Source of the DNA: Leptolinea sp964404415
GTDB taxonomy: Bacteria; Chloroflexota; Anaerolineae; Anaerolineales; Anaerolineaceae
DNA length: 14,938 nt
NCBI GenBank assembly: GCA_964404415.1
Contig: CAYOKC010000089.1
Coordinates: 1 to 14,938, forward strand
Reading direction: 5' to 3'
The notes under the pieces were generated by a model, which was not told the origin of the DNA, did not search any database, and saw only the letters and a program-made list of their open reading frames with translations. This document shows, one piece after another, positions 5,966-13,076 of the stretch (position 1 is the stretch's first letter; every line of letters starts with the position of its first letter). A program made the translations under genes and the position numbers.

Positions 5966-6439
5966 TTATTCAAAAAGGGGAAAATTTTCAATTCGTATGG
6001 CGCCGGAACCCGGCGCCATTTTTTCTGCCAGAAGTGAAAGTGGCGTACCGGTTACGGGATGAACCAGATCCGGCATCAGTTCAGAAACGGGTAGAAGGAT
6101 AAAAGCTGTATCCCATAAACGGGGTTCGAGAATAACCCCATCCAGTAGAATCGCGTCAAGGTCCAGGGTACGGGGCGCGTATTTATTGGATGTTCTTATT
6201 CGTCCCAATTTTTCTTCGACCGGGCGGAGAACCCTAAACTTCAGATCATCAGCGGAAAGGTTGGTTTCGCAAATCGCGGCCGCGTTATAGAAATCCGGAC
6301 CACGTGTTCCGACGGCAGGCGTCAACCAGACTGACGATGATCTTATGACAGAAAGTTGTTCCAAAAGAGCCAGCGCGCCGCGGCGAATATTCTCCGCCGG
6401 ATCAATATTGGACCCTAACAGGATGATCACTTCCGCCAT
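5966..6439 (-). CDS. folK: 6-hydroxymethyl-7,8-dihydropterin pyrophosphokinase
   Basis: Transfers pyrophosphate from ATP to 6-hydroxymethyl-dihydropterin in folate synthesis. The 157 residues match the family. It shows LLGSN (7-11), FYNAA (50-54), EEKLGRIR (75-82) and the signature YAPRTLDLD (87-95) with Mg ligands D93 and D95 and R90. In the third catalytic loop, most enzymes have H-P-x-x-x-E-R-x-F. This one has EPRLWDTAF (105-113), so the usual histidine and arginine are replaced by E105 and T111. This may be a lineage feature or affect rate. I chose the ATG at 6439 because the homology starts there and AAAGGGG precedes it. The frame stays open to 6619, but that part overlaps folB and has no family resemblance. 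It is the last gene of the SDR-folB-folK operon. Confidence 0.93.
   Translation of the reverse strand: MAEVIILLGSNIDPAENIRRGALALLEQLSVIRSSSVWLTPAVGTRGPDFYNAAAICETNLSADDLKFRVLRPVEEKLGRIRTSNKYAPRTLDLDAILLDGVILEPRLWDTAFILLPVSELMPDLVHPVTGTPLSLLAEKMAPGSGAIRIENFPLFE
5997..6024 (+). terminator. folE terminator embedded antisense in the folK coding sequence
   Basis: Arms 5997-6006 and 6010-6019 form a perfect 10-bp GC-rich stem with a 3-base loop, and the plus strand then carries a T-run up to 6024. It lies about 40 bases after the folE stop and inside folK, where its minus strand encodes MAPGSGAI. On the minus strand the stem is followed by ACGAATTG, so it terminates in one direction only. Confidence 0.88.
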
Positions 6440-6464
6440 CAAAACTGCCCCTTTGTCCACATTG

Positions 6465-6818
6465 TTATGCCCGCATCCGTTCAATCTCCACACCAACGGA
6501 GCGTGAAAATCGCACGGCTCCAGGCTTTTCCACCCGGACACGCACGCCGTTGACATTCGGGTATTCCAACACCATTCGGGCGATATCCTCCGCCAAGGCT
6601 TCCACGGTATATCGACCAACCGTCGAGGCGTGGGACAGGATCTGTTTGGATACGGTGCGATAGTTCACACTGAGCTCAACATCATCTGCGGCGGCCGCTG
6701 CCTTGATATCGGTAAAAATGACGAGGTTGAACAGAATATCCTGCGGTTGAGAACGTTCCCGATCTGAGATACCGATCACACCACGGGCAAGCAAGTCTTT
6801 GATAATGATCTGATCCAT
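6465..6818 (-). CDS. folB: Dihydroneopterin aldolase
   Basis: Cleaves 7,8-dihydroneopterin to 6-hydroxymethyl-dihydropterin and glycolaldehyde, feeding FolK. The 117 residues have the compact FolB fold: I-x-x-LLARGVIGISDRER with the substrate-binding E21, DDVELSVNYRTV with Y53, YTVEALAE with E73, and EKPGA (97-101) with the catalytic lysine K98. The ATG at 6818 is chosen because GGAG lies six bases upstream. A TTG at 6830 in the same frame overlaps that Shine-Dalgarno and is unlikely. folK starts 25 bases after the stop, and the SDR gene ends 15 bases before the start, so the three genes are one operon. Confidence 0.95.
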   Translation of the reverse strand: MDQIIIKDLLARGVIGISDRERSQPQDILFNLVIFTDIKAAAAADDVELSVNYRTVSKQILSHASTVGRYTVEALAEDIARMVLEYPNVNGVRVRVEKPGAVRFSRSVGVEIERMRA

Positions 6819-6833
6819 TAAAAACTCCAATAG

Positions 6834-7557
6834 TTAAACAAGATGCCGGCCGCCATCCAGATGGATGATCTCACCGGTTATATATTCAGGCCCATCCAAA
6901 AGGAACAGTATTGTCTGACTCAACTCATCCATTTCCGCCCAACGCTTCATAGGAACCGGTTGGATTATTTTGTCCTGTGGTGAATTGTCCGCGGGAGGGA
7001 GGATAGCTCCCAGTGCAATCCCGTTGACGGTGACGCGTGGCGCCATGGAAAGCGCCAGGATTTTCGTCAGTGCGGCCAGCCCCGCTTTGCTGACCGTGTA
7101 TGGGAGGTGGTCAACCCCTGGACGGAGAGCACGCCAATCGAGCATCATCACAATACGNNNNNNNNNNTGGTTTCAAATTATTGAAAAATGCCTGGCTTAA
7201 GAAAAAAGGGGATGCAAGATTAATATCCATATGCCGCTGCCAGTTATCCGGCGTCACATCCGTCATTTTCAAAGATTCAAAAATAGCGGCGTTATGAACA
7301 ATGCCATAAACCGGGTTGAAGTTATTAGATCTATTGAAAATGTCTCCCGCTTCTCGGGGATTCGACAGGTCAGCCTGGATCAACGATGCGGTACCGCCAA
7401 GGGAGTTGATTTCTGTGGCGGTTTCTTCCGCGTCTTTGGATGACGAGTTGTAATGCAGCAGGATATCCGCCCCGGCTTTCGCTAGGGTGACAGCGATATG
7501 GCGGCCCAAACGTACCCCGCCGCCAGTCACCAGGATGGTTTTCCCCTGTAAGCTCAA
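6834..7557 (-). CDS. SDR-family oxidoreductase, pteridine-reductase-like; interrupted by a sequence gap
   Basis: Short-chain dehydrogenase of about 241 residues. The cofactor motif is TGGGVRLG (11-18), which fits TGxxxRxG. That form is seen in pteridine reductases and FolM rather than the plain TGxxxGxG. D63, HNAA (88-91) and the active-site pair YTVSK are present, and the C-terminus reads YITGEIIHLDGG. Ten Ns at 7158-7167 fall just before RIVMMLDW, and the two halves are in different frames as written. The real gap is therefore probably 9, 12 or another multiple of three, and I treat this as one intact gene. The start is TTG at 7557, preceded by GAGAG; an in-frame stop lies four codons upstream and no suitable ATG exists. 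The location before folB and folK suggests reduction of a dihydropterin or dihydrofolate with NADPH. That role is inference. Confidence 0.85.
7158..7167. other. Run of ten Ns (assembly gap)
   Basis: Ten undetermined bases interrupt the SDR gene. As written they shift the frame by one base. Placeholder length is the simplest explanation, because both halves are well-conserved parts of the same family. Confidence 0.97.
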
Positions 7558-7595
7558 CCTATTCTCTCATTCATGGAACATAATCCTGGTTCAAG

Positions 7596-7623
7596 TCTAT
7601 AAGAGGGGGCAATGGTATGTCAA
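7596..7623 (-). promoter_or_regulatory. Promoter of the SDR-folB-folK operon
   Basis: On the minus strand a perfect TTGACA (complement of 7618-7623) is followed after 16 bases by TATAGA (complement of 7596-7601). It lies about 40 bases upstream of the TTG start, between this operon and the VanZ-like gene. Confidence 0.6.
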
Positions 7624-7666
7624 GCACTTATACCGGTTTGACCGGAAAATTATGCTTTTCGTAGGA

Positions 7667-8056
7667 TCAGGACACTGGTTTGCGAGCATACCTGATGAAC
7701 AGGCGGGAGAATACACTGAAAACAACGATCCCCAGAAGGCTGCACGTGAGGTCCAACCATGAACTGCTGCGTGAAGCGAAAAAAGATTGAGAAATTTCCT
7801 CGAGGATCGAGAAAACCGCGAAGAGTAATCCGCCGCCCGGGAGGGTTATTCCGCCCGCTCGGTATACCCAGTTCGGGAAGCTGACATTCATCAGAAAAGC
7901 CATAATGCCATAGAGAATGAAATGACCTAATTTGTCACCATTGGGAAAATGGTAAATCACATACATCCATTCCGGCATACTGCTAGTGTCTGCGCTGAAG
8001 ATGACATAACAGATGAAAAGAAAGAAAATCAATGTTGCGACGCGTATATATTTCAT
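7667..8056 (-). CDS. VanZ-like membrane protein
   Basis: A 129-residue integral membrane protein. Hydrophobic segments lie near 5-22, 43-62, 70-92 and 104-124. The VanZ-family pattern is visible: DKLGHFILYG (41-50), an EEISQ motif followed by R and S residues, and WLDLTCSLLGI in the last membrane segment. VanZ proteins confer low-level teicoplanin resistance in enterococci, but most members have no known function and are thought to act at the cell surface. AAGGA precedes the ATG. It lies 38 bases after the M14 peptidase gene in the same direction, so the two are likely co-transcribed. I make no claim of antibiotic resistance. Confidence 0.85.
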   Translation of the reverse strand: MKYIRVATLIFFLFICYVIFSADTSSMPEWMYVIYHFPNGDKLGHFILYGIMAFLMNVSFPNWVYRAGGITLPGGGLLFAVFSILEEISQSFFASRSSSWLDLTCSLLGIVVFSVFSRLFIRYARKPVS

Positions 8057-8094
8057 GCAATCCTTCCCTCATCAAACGGGATTATGCATGAATT

Positions 8095-10116
8095 CTACTT
8101 CTCTTCCTGTACTCCGAAAATGATGCCATTCAAGGTATTTAATGTTTGAACACCGAACTTGCGAACCTGCTGAGGGAAGGACGGTTTGTTCGGCAAGTCT
8201 TCCGCGATCTTGATTAAGCCGGAGAGAGTTTTCTGGTTGGCTACAGGTTCCCATTTCATTAGAACGTTCAAAACCGTCAGGTTGGCGTCAAAATCAGTGT
8301 CGGTGTGATTGGTGAGTTCAAGATCAACCGCAGCGATGCCATGGAGCGACATCCAATCAGCCATCTGTCCGGTATATTTGCAGCCGGAGTTCATAGGCGG
8401 GTACCCGTAATCAGTGACGGCGGCGATGGATTCTGCCAGATTGATGGAATCAGAATCCGGGGGATTTCCGCCGGCAAAAATACCCATTGCCGCGGAGTGG
8501 TAATTGATCATGGCACTAATATTGTGCGTTTTCACAAAATCACGCAGGGCTGCTGCTTCAGGCTCTGAGAACGGTTCTGAACCGGCACTGATCGGGCGGT
8601 AATTCCAACAGCCGTCGCGCGGCCAGTCGACCACCCAGAACGCGTCAAAGTTGCGGTTGATGTCAACACCTCGCTCGTTGGTGCGTCCATCAAGGTTGTG
8701 ACCACGTTCTTCGCCATCCGGATTCAAAAGGCGGAGAATGTAGAGCGTGCGGTCACCGGGAATGACCTTCGGATTTTTCATGATGTACGCTATCAATTCG
8801 TCAGCCAGAGCGGTGGTATTCCATTCATTACCGCCATGCACCCCGGCCACCATCAGTCGTTCAACAGGGCCGTTTCCGAACTGCATAATTTCAATATTGT
8901 TGCCTTTAATAGATTTTCCAATAACTACAGGCCCTTTAACATACCCGTTGGGTTCTGTTGAAGCGGCTGTACTGGGCGCTGATGACACTGACACTTCCTG
9001 AACGGACGCGGAAGTATCAGCCGGTGGCTGAGATGATGCCGCGGAAGGATCGGCCACCGGCGCCGGAGAGGATGCCGGAGAATCGAACGTTACTGTGTTT
9101 GAGTCGATTTCAACACCAGAATCAGGATTTACAACGGGTGAATCGTCAATTATTCCTGTGTTCGCGTTCGGATCATTGTCAACCGGCATGGGTTGCGGTT
9201 GAGTGGGCGCGGCAGCTACATCCTGAGTTATCTGTGGCTCAACCGCCGGCATTGCAGCTTCCTGCGCTACTGGTTCCGGTTGTTCCGCCGAAGCTTCCTG
9301 GGGAATTTCTGCCGGTACTTCGGCTGCTTCACGGACGGCGGCTTCTTCTGTCACTTCAGGAATTGCTGTGGCTGCCGGTGTAGGGAAATACGTGGCCATC
9401 ACTGAATTCGGGGTGACGGCTCCCTCAGGCTTTGTTTCGCCTCCCGGGAATAATTCAGCCAGATTGGTCTCAATCTGCGTTGTGAACCATTTCCAGGCTT
9501 TGTCACCGGATGTTATACCGGTAGAAAACAATCCATAACCAATCACCACAAATATCGCCAGAACCAGGATACTGCACCCGAGACCTTTGAAGGATGCGTT
9601 TTTGCGCGGTTTACGGACCGGTTTTCTGGCCAGCGGGATGACGGTATTCTGCTGGCGAACGCGGTTGACGTTTGTCTGGGATGGTGCAGGGCGGCGATTT
9701 TGGTTGGATGCCTTGGGGAGGTCAAAATCAATCGGCATGGCACTGTGGTAGTGCGGGGGCAATTCCGCTTTTTTCTGTCCGCGAAGTGCTGCCTTGCGGG
9801 CGTGTTTTTCAGCCAGTGTGGGTTCCGGACCGTCATCTGGAACGTCAATCAGTGAGGGAGCGGCGGTGTAGACGGTATTACGAGAGGGAACATGCGATTG
9901 AAGGGAAGAGCCGGCAAGTCCGGCACGTTCAAGGCAGTAATTGCGTTTGGCCTGATTGGGCATACATTCAGCCAACCAGCGCCAGGCATCCATATTTTCC
10001 GGGTCCAACTCGAGAATGCGGTTCAGATAAGCTGCCGCAGCCTGTTTATGTCCGAATTGAATGGCACGCATCGCCTGCGCGAGAAGTTCGGTGATCTCAG
10101 AATTTATGTCCGTCAT
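8095..10116 (-). CDS. Membrane-anchored M14-type zinc carboxypeptidase with N-terminal TPR-like region
   Basis: A 673-residue protein with four regions. Residues about 10-50 form a TPR-like helix pair (AAYLNRILELDPENMDAW). A basic, proline-rich stretch follows, then one transmembrane helix near 178-198. Residues about 225-395 are a low-complexity Pro/Ala/Glu/Ser linker. The C-terminal half is an M14 peptidase domain. Its zinc ligands are H427 and E431 in HGGNEW, and H540 in NYHSA. RGVDINRNF (482-490) supplies the substrate-binding Asn/Arg, and E600 in DLELTNH is the catalytic glutamate. With basic residues before the helix, the peptidase should face outward, so cell-wall peptides or external peptides are plausible substrates. 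I chose the ATG at 10116. A TTG six bases upstream fits the AGGCGG Shine-Dalgarno slightly better. Confidence 0.9.
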   Translation of the reverse strand: MTDINSEITELLAQAMRAIQFGHKQAAAAYLNRILELDPENMDAWRWLAECMPNQAKRNYCLERAGLAGSSLQSHVPSRNTVYTAAPSLIDVPDDGPEPTLAEKHARKAALRGQKKAELPPHYHSAMPIDFDLPKASNQNRRPAPSQTNVNRVRQQNTVIPLARKPVRKPRKNASFKGLGCSILVLAIFVVIGYGLFSTGITSGDKAWKWFTTQIETNLAELFPGGETKPEGAVTPNSVMATYFPTPAATAIPEVTEEAAVREAAEVPAEIPQEASAEQPEPVAQEAAMPAVEPQITQDVAAAPTQPQPMPVDNDPNANTGIIDDSPVVNPDSGVEIDSNTVTFDSPASSPAPVADPSAASSQPPADTSASVQEVSVSSAPSTAASTEPNGYVKGPVVIGKSIKGNNIEIMQFGNGPVERLMVAGVHGGNEWNTTALADELIAYIMKNPKVIPGDRTLYILRLLNPDGEERGHNLDGRTNERGVDINRNFDAFWVVDWPRDGCWNYRPISAGSEPFSEPEAAALRDFVKTHNISAMINYHSAAMGIFAGGNPPDSDSINLAESIAAVTDYGYPPMNSGCKYTGQMADWMSLHGIAAVDLELTNHTDTDFDANLTVLNVLMKWEPVANQKTLSGLIKIAEDLPNKPSFPQQVRKFGVQTLNTLNGIIFGVQEEK

Positions 10117-10188
10117 AGTCAAACCGCCGCCTGAAATAGGTTTTTTCCTAACGGTTGCAAGAACGAGACCAGGGGAAAAAGGCCGGTA

Positions 10189-10869
10189 TTATTTCGGATT
10201 TGACGGCAACGCGGAGGGATCTGCCAGTTGACCGGTATAGCCAGCTTCAACCAGGCGTATATATGCCGCATGGACGTCATAAGGCACTGGCTGTGGACTG
10301 TGCCAGCCTCTCTCGGCATAAAGCATTATGCGTTGAAACTCGCCGGTCAACACATGGATCAAATCGGTGAGCGTAAATCCAGGAAATGGGTAGTTTTCAA
10401 AAGGAATCGGTGGCGAAGAAACAAAGCAATGTTGGTCAGGCCAGTAACGGGTGAGTGTGGCAAGGGTTCTGCGTTCCATGTAGGGTTTCTGAAGAACGAT
10501 CAACCGTGCGTGGTGAAGTTTTTCTTTTTCGATCAGTTCACGGGAGAAGAAGGTATTTTCTGCAGAATTGGTTGCCCGGGTTTCAGGATAGATTACATAT
10601 TTTGGAACACCGTTTTTCACGAGTACATCGGTAAATGCCAGGGCTTCCGGCTTATGAAAAAGATCGTAAGTCAGCCGGCCTACGCCTCCGGATGGGCAAA
10701 TCCATGACGCGTAACCGGCATGATAGAGCCCGGCCGCGAATTCCGCGACCCGCAGATCGTTGCTGCAAAAAATCATTATCCCATCCGCTTTTTCCAGCGG
10801 ATCACCCAAAACAAGGTAATCCCAGAGTAAATGCGCGTCGCGTTGGATATCGGGAAGTATTCTGACCAT
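10189..10869 (-). CDS. YdcF-like (DUF218) family protein
   Basis: A 226-residue protein of the YdcF/SanA-like DUF218 family, whose members have a Rossmann-like fold and mostly unknown function; some are linked to the cell envelope. Seen here are DGIMIFCSNDLRVAE (29-43), the glycine motif PSGG (59-62), NGVP followed by PETRATNSAENT (95-106), which matches the family's E-x-x-(S/A)-x-(N/S)-(T/S)-x-x-N region, and KPYMERR (128-134). No membrane helix or signal peptide is present, unlike many relatives, so it is probably cytosolic. The Shine-Dalgarno before the ATG at 10869 is poor and the start is uncertain. It is the first gene of the minus-strand run leading to the M14 peptidase (72 bases away) and the VanZ-like gene. 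Confidence 0.8.
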   Translation of the reverse strand: MVRILPDIQRDAHLLWDYLVLGDPLEKADGIMIFCSNDLRVAEFAAGLYHAGYASWICPSGGVGRLTYDLFHKPEALAFTDVLVKNGVPKYVIYPETRATNSAENTFFSRELIEKEKLHHARLIVLQKPYMERRTLATLTRYWPDQHCFVSSPPIPFENYPFPGFTLTDLIHVLTGEFQRIMLYAERGWHSPQPVPYDVHAAYIRLVEAGYTGQLADPSALPSNPK

Positions 10870-10947
10870 ACAAGGATTTTATCTTGATCTCCGTTGAATT
10901 TCTCGGCGAAGTGTGTACATACTTTCCGGAAAAAACGGCAAGCCTCG

Positions 10948-10953
10948 TATAAT
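10948..10953 (+). promoter_or_regulatory. -10 box upstream of the ABC permease gene
   Basis: A perfect TATAAT lies 37 bases before the permease start. The place where a -35 box would be is occupied by the perfect palindrome TTTCCGGAAA (10923-10932), not by a TTGACA-like hexamer. This might mean an activator-dependent or repressed promoter. Confidence 0.45.
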
Positions 10954-10990
10954 ATTTGTAAAAGCTGACTATCCCCATCCGGGAGGAATT

Positions 10991-12145
10991 ATGGGTTTTT
11001 ATCTCGCAGTTAAAGAAGTATGGCGCAACAAAGGCAGGTTTTTACTGATCAGCCTGGTCATCGCGTTGATCACTACGCTGGTGCTTTTTATTGCCGCTCT
11101 GGCGGAAGGATTGGCACTCTCCAACCGTGAATACCTGAGCAAAATAAACGCGGAATTGTTTGTTTTCCAGAAAGATGTTGACAATCTGATCGCCACAAGC
11201 CGTATCGGACGATCAAAGATCAATGATGTGCGGCGGGTGGAAGGTGTTAAGGAAGTTGGCGCCATCGGGTTTGCCACCGGAGCCTATATCTACCCTGACG
11301 GGCGTCCATCGGTGAATATTTCGCTAATCGGAATCGAACCTGACAGCCCAGGCATGCCGCCGGTGTTGGCTGGTCGTACGATCAATACCCTGAAGGGTAG
11401 CGAGGCGGTTATTGAGTCAAAATTTGTAGAGCGCCTTGGTGTAAAAATTGGTGACGAGGTCACTGTCAAGACGATTCAAGGAACTAAGGAGAAATATTTT
11501 ACTCTACAGGTTGTGGGTAGTACGGATGGTGAACAATACCAGTACGCGCCAACCATGTTCCTGCCATTTAAAACCTGGGACCAGATTAAACCTCAGGGAC
11601 AAAAAACCGGTGAAGCCGGTGAACTGACCTCCAATATCATCGCGATTAAGTTGGATGATCCTGCCCAGGAAGAGATTGTCGCTCAACGGATCCAAAGCCA
11701 GGTGGAAGGAATTGAGGTGATCAATAAAGCAGCGACGATTGATGCCGTGCCGGGGTATAAAGTACAGCAAAATACGCTAAATACCCAGCAGGCATTCACT
11801 CTGTTGATCGGTGTGCTGGTGATCGGAGGATTCTTCCAGATCCAATTGCTGCAAAAGATCCCGCTGATCGGGGTACTAAAAGCCATTGGTACTTCTGATT
11901 TTATTGTGGCGGTTTCCGTGATCGCCCAGATCATTGTGGTGACCACATTCGGGGTGTTTCTCGGGGCTATGGTAACCCTGCTGCTTTCAGTAGCTTTGCC
12001 CGCGGGTATCCCGATCGTGTTCAATGGCAGTTCCGTTTTGATAGCCATACTGGCGCTGCTGGCCATTGGCCCGGTAGGCGGACTAGTCTCTGTAAAAGTG
12101 GCTATCGGGGTCGAGCCGTTGATCGCCCTGGGATTGTCATCATAG
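10991..12145 (+). CDS. ABC transporter permease, FtsX/MacB type
   Basis: A 384-residue permease with one N-terminal membrane helix (about 17-38) and a large extracytoplasmic domain of about 230 residues. Three C-terminal helices follow (about 268-288, 305-335 and 348-370). LLQKIPLIGVLKAIGTS (287-303) is the conserved cytosolic coupling region of FtsX-type permeases, and VEPLIAL near the end is typical too. Transporters of this class (MacB, LolCE, DevC) do not pump by the usual route but move lipids, peptides or proteins by mechanotransmission. I chose the ATG at 10991 because a strong GGGAGG precedes it by five bases and the membrane domain starts there. The frame is open to 10913 but that part has no resemblance to the family. 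The ATPase gene follows after nine bases. Confidence 0.9.
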   Translation: MGFYLAVKEVWRNKGRFLLISLVIALITTLVLFIAALAEGLALSNREYLSKINAELFVFQKDVDNLIATSRIGRSKINDVRRVEGVKEVGAIGFATGAYIYPDGRPSVNISLIGIEPDSPGMPPVLAGRTINTLKGSEAVIESKFVERLGVKIGDEVTVKTIQGTKEKYFTLQVVGSTDGEQYQYAPTMFLPFKTWDQIKPQGQKTGEAGELTSNIIAIKLDDPAQEEIVAQRIQSQVEGIEVINKAATIDAVPGYKVQQNTLNTQQAFTLLIGVLVIGGFFQIQLLQKIPLIGVLKAIGTSDFIVAVSVIAQIIVVTTFGVFLGAMVTLLLSVALPAGIPIVFNGSSVLIAILALLAIGPVGGLVSVKVAIGVEPLIALGLSS

Positions 12146-12154
12146 GAGCCTGCC

Positions 12155-12874
12155 ATGTCAGTTATTTTGGAAACTAAAAACGTAAGCAAAATTTATAAGA
12201 ATGGATCCAATGAAGTGAAGGCCGTTGACACAGCCTCTTTCCAGATCCATGAAGGTGAATTTATCGGGCTGGTTGGTCCCAGCGGTTCGGGTAAAACCAC
12301 CATGCTGGCGATGCTGGCCGCTCTGCTCGTCCCCACAATCGGCGAGGTAGTCATTGATGGTGTGGATCTGGGAAAAATGAGCGATGCCGACCGGGTGAAA
12401 TTCCGCCGCGAGAATATTGGATTTACGTTCCAATCCAACAACCTGGTCCCATACCTAACAGTAAAAGAGAATGTGGAATTGATGTTGCGCCTGAATGGAC
12501 GTTTTGACAGGAACTCAGCGTCCAGAGTGGAAGAATTGTTGGAACGGCTTGGTCTTACCGAACGCATGAACAGCCTGCCAAATCAATTGTCAGGCGGACA
12601 AAAGCAGCGTGTTTCCATCGCGCGCTCACTGGTACACAATCCCAGCGTTGTGCTGGCGGACGAACCCACGGCCAGTCTCGACAGTGAACGCGCCTACCAG
12701 GTGACCCGATTGTATGCCGACCTTATTCATGAACAGAAGAAAGCCGGTGTGATGGTTACTCATGATATGCGGATGTGTGTTTTTGTCGACAGGATCATTC
12801 AGATCTCGGATGGAAAGATCCAGACCATCATTAACGACCGCGCGGAGATTGATAATCTGATCAATTGCGGCTGA
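12155..12874 (+). CDS. ABC transporter ATP-binding protein, LolD/MacB/DevA type
   Basis: A 239-residue ABC ATPase that would drive the permease encoded just upstream. All nucleotide-site elements are intact: Walker A GPSGSGKTT (41-49), Q-loop Q93 in FTFQSNNLVPYLTV, signature LSGGQKQR (145-152), Walker B VVLADEPTASLD (165-176) and H-loop H203 in VTHD. The Q-loop region and length place it with the ATPases that serve FtsX-type permeases. AGGAG overlaps the permease stop codon, so the two are translationally linked. A strong terminator follows 27 bases after the stop. The substrate cannot be told from the sequence. Confidence 0.95.
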   Translation: MSVILETKNVSKIYKNGSNEVKAVDTASFQIHEGEFIGLVGPSGSGKTTMLAMLAALLVPTIGEVVIDGVDLGKMSDADRVKFRRENIGFTFQSNNLVPYLTVKENVELMLRLNGRFDRNSASRVEELLERLGLTERMNSLPNQLSGGQKQRVSIARSLVHNPSVVLADEPTASLDSERAYQVTRLYADLIHEQKKAGVMVTHDMRMCVFVDRIIQISDGKIQTIINDRAEIDNLINCG

Positions 12875-12900
12875 TAGTATTTGTATCTTCTAATTTAGCA

Positions 12901-12938
12901 GGCGGAGGTTCTCAGATCAAGAACCTCTGCCTTTTTTT
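12901..12938 (+). terminator. Intrinsic terminator after the ABC operon
   Basis: Arms 12901-12912 and 12920-12931 make a 12-bp stem with one G-U pair and a 7-base loop, followed by seven Ts (12932-12938). It is a strong plus-strand terminator. The 12939-13018 stretch after it shows nothing I can name. Confidence 0.93.
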
Positions 12939-13018
12939 GCCAAACAATCTCCCCCGCCAGAATGGGTGCTCAATTGGTGGAAGCAATGACTTTATTCAGC
13001 GGTGAGAGCGTGAATACG

Positions 13019-13047
13019 AAAAAGACGCCGGATATCTGGCGTCTTTT
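13019..13047 (-). terminator. Terminator after the lipoprotein adaptor gene
   Basis: Perfect 10-bp arms (13020-13029 and 13038-13047) with an 8-base loop are followed on the minus strand by five Ts. It lies 30 bases after the adaptor stop codon. The plus strand has four Ts, so it may also catch read-through from the ABC operon. Confidence 0.82.
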
Positions 13048-13076
13048 CGGGATTTGCTGGTTGAAGGACTTTCTGG

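Noticed and set aside
6440..6619. Upstream extension of the folK frame
   Set aside because: It overlaps folB in another frame and has no HPPK resemblance. The family homology starts at the ATG at 6439, which has its own ribosome site.
7111..7557. Reading the SDR as a pseudogene or as two genes
   Set aside because: The frame change falls exactly at an N-run, which is better explained by placeholder length than by a real mutation.
7632..7646. CCGGT/ACCGG mini-hairpin after the VanZ-like gene
   Set aside because: The stem is only five pairs and no T-run follows, so I do not call a terminator.
7667..8056. Teicoplanin resistance from the VanZ-like gene
   Set aside because: No van ligase or regulator genes are nearby, and most VanZ-family proteins have no resistance role.
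8958..9383. Open plus-strand frame opposite the M14 linker
   Set aside because: It is a by-product of the low-complexity Pro/Ala/Ser codons on the other strand, with no family pattern or ribosome site.
10913..10990. Upstream extension of the ABC permease frame
   Set aside because: It runs through the promoter region. The ATG at 10991 has a near-perfect Shine-Dalgarno and begins the membrane domain.
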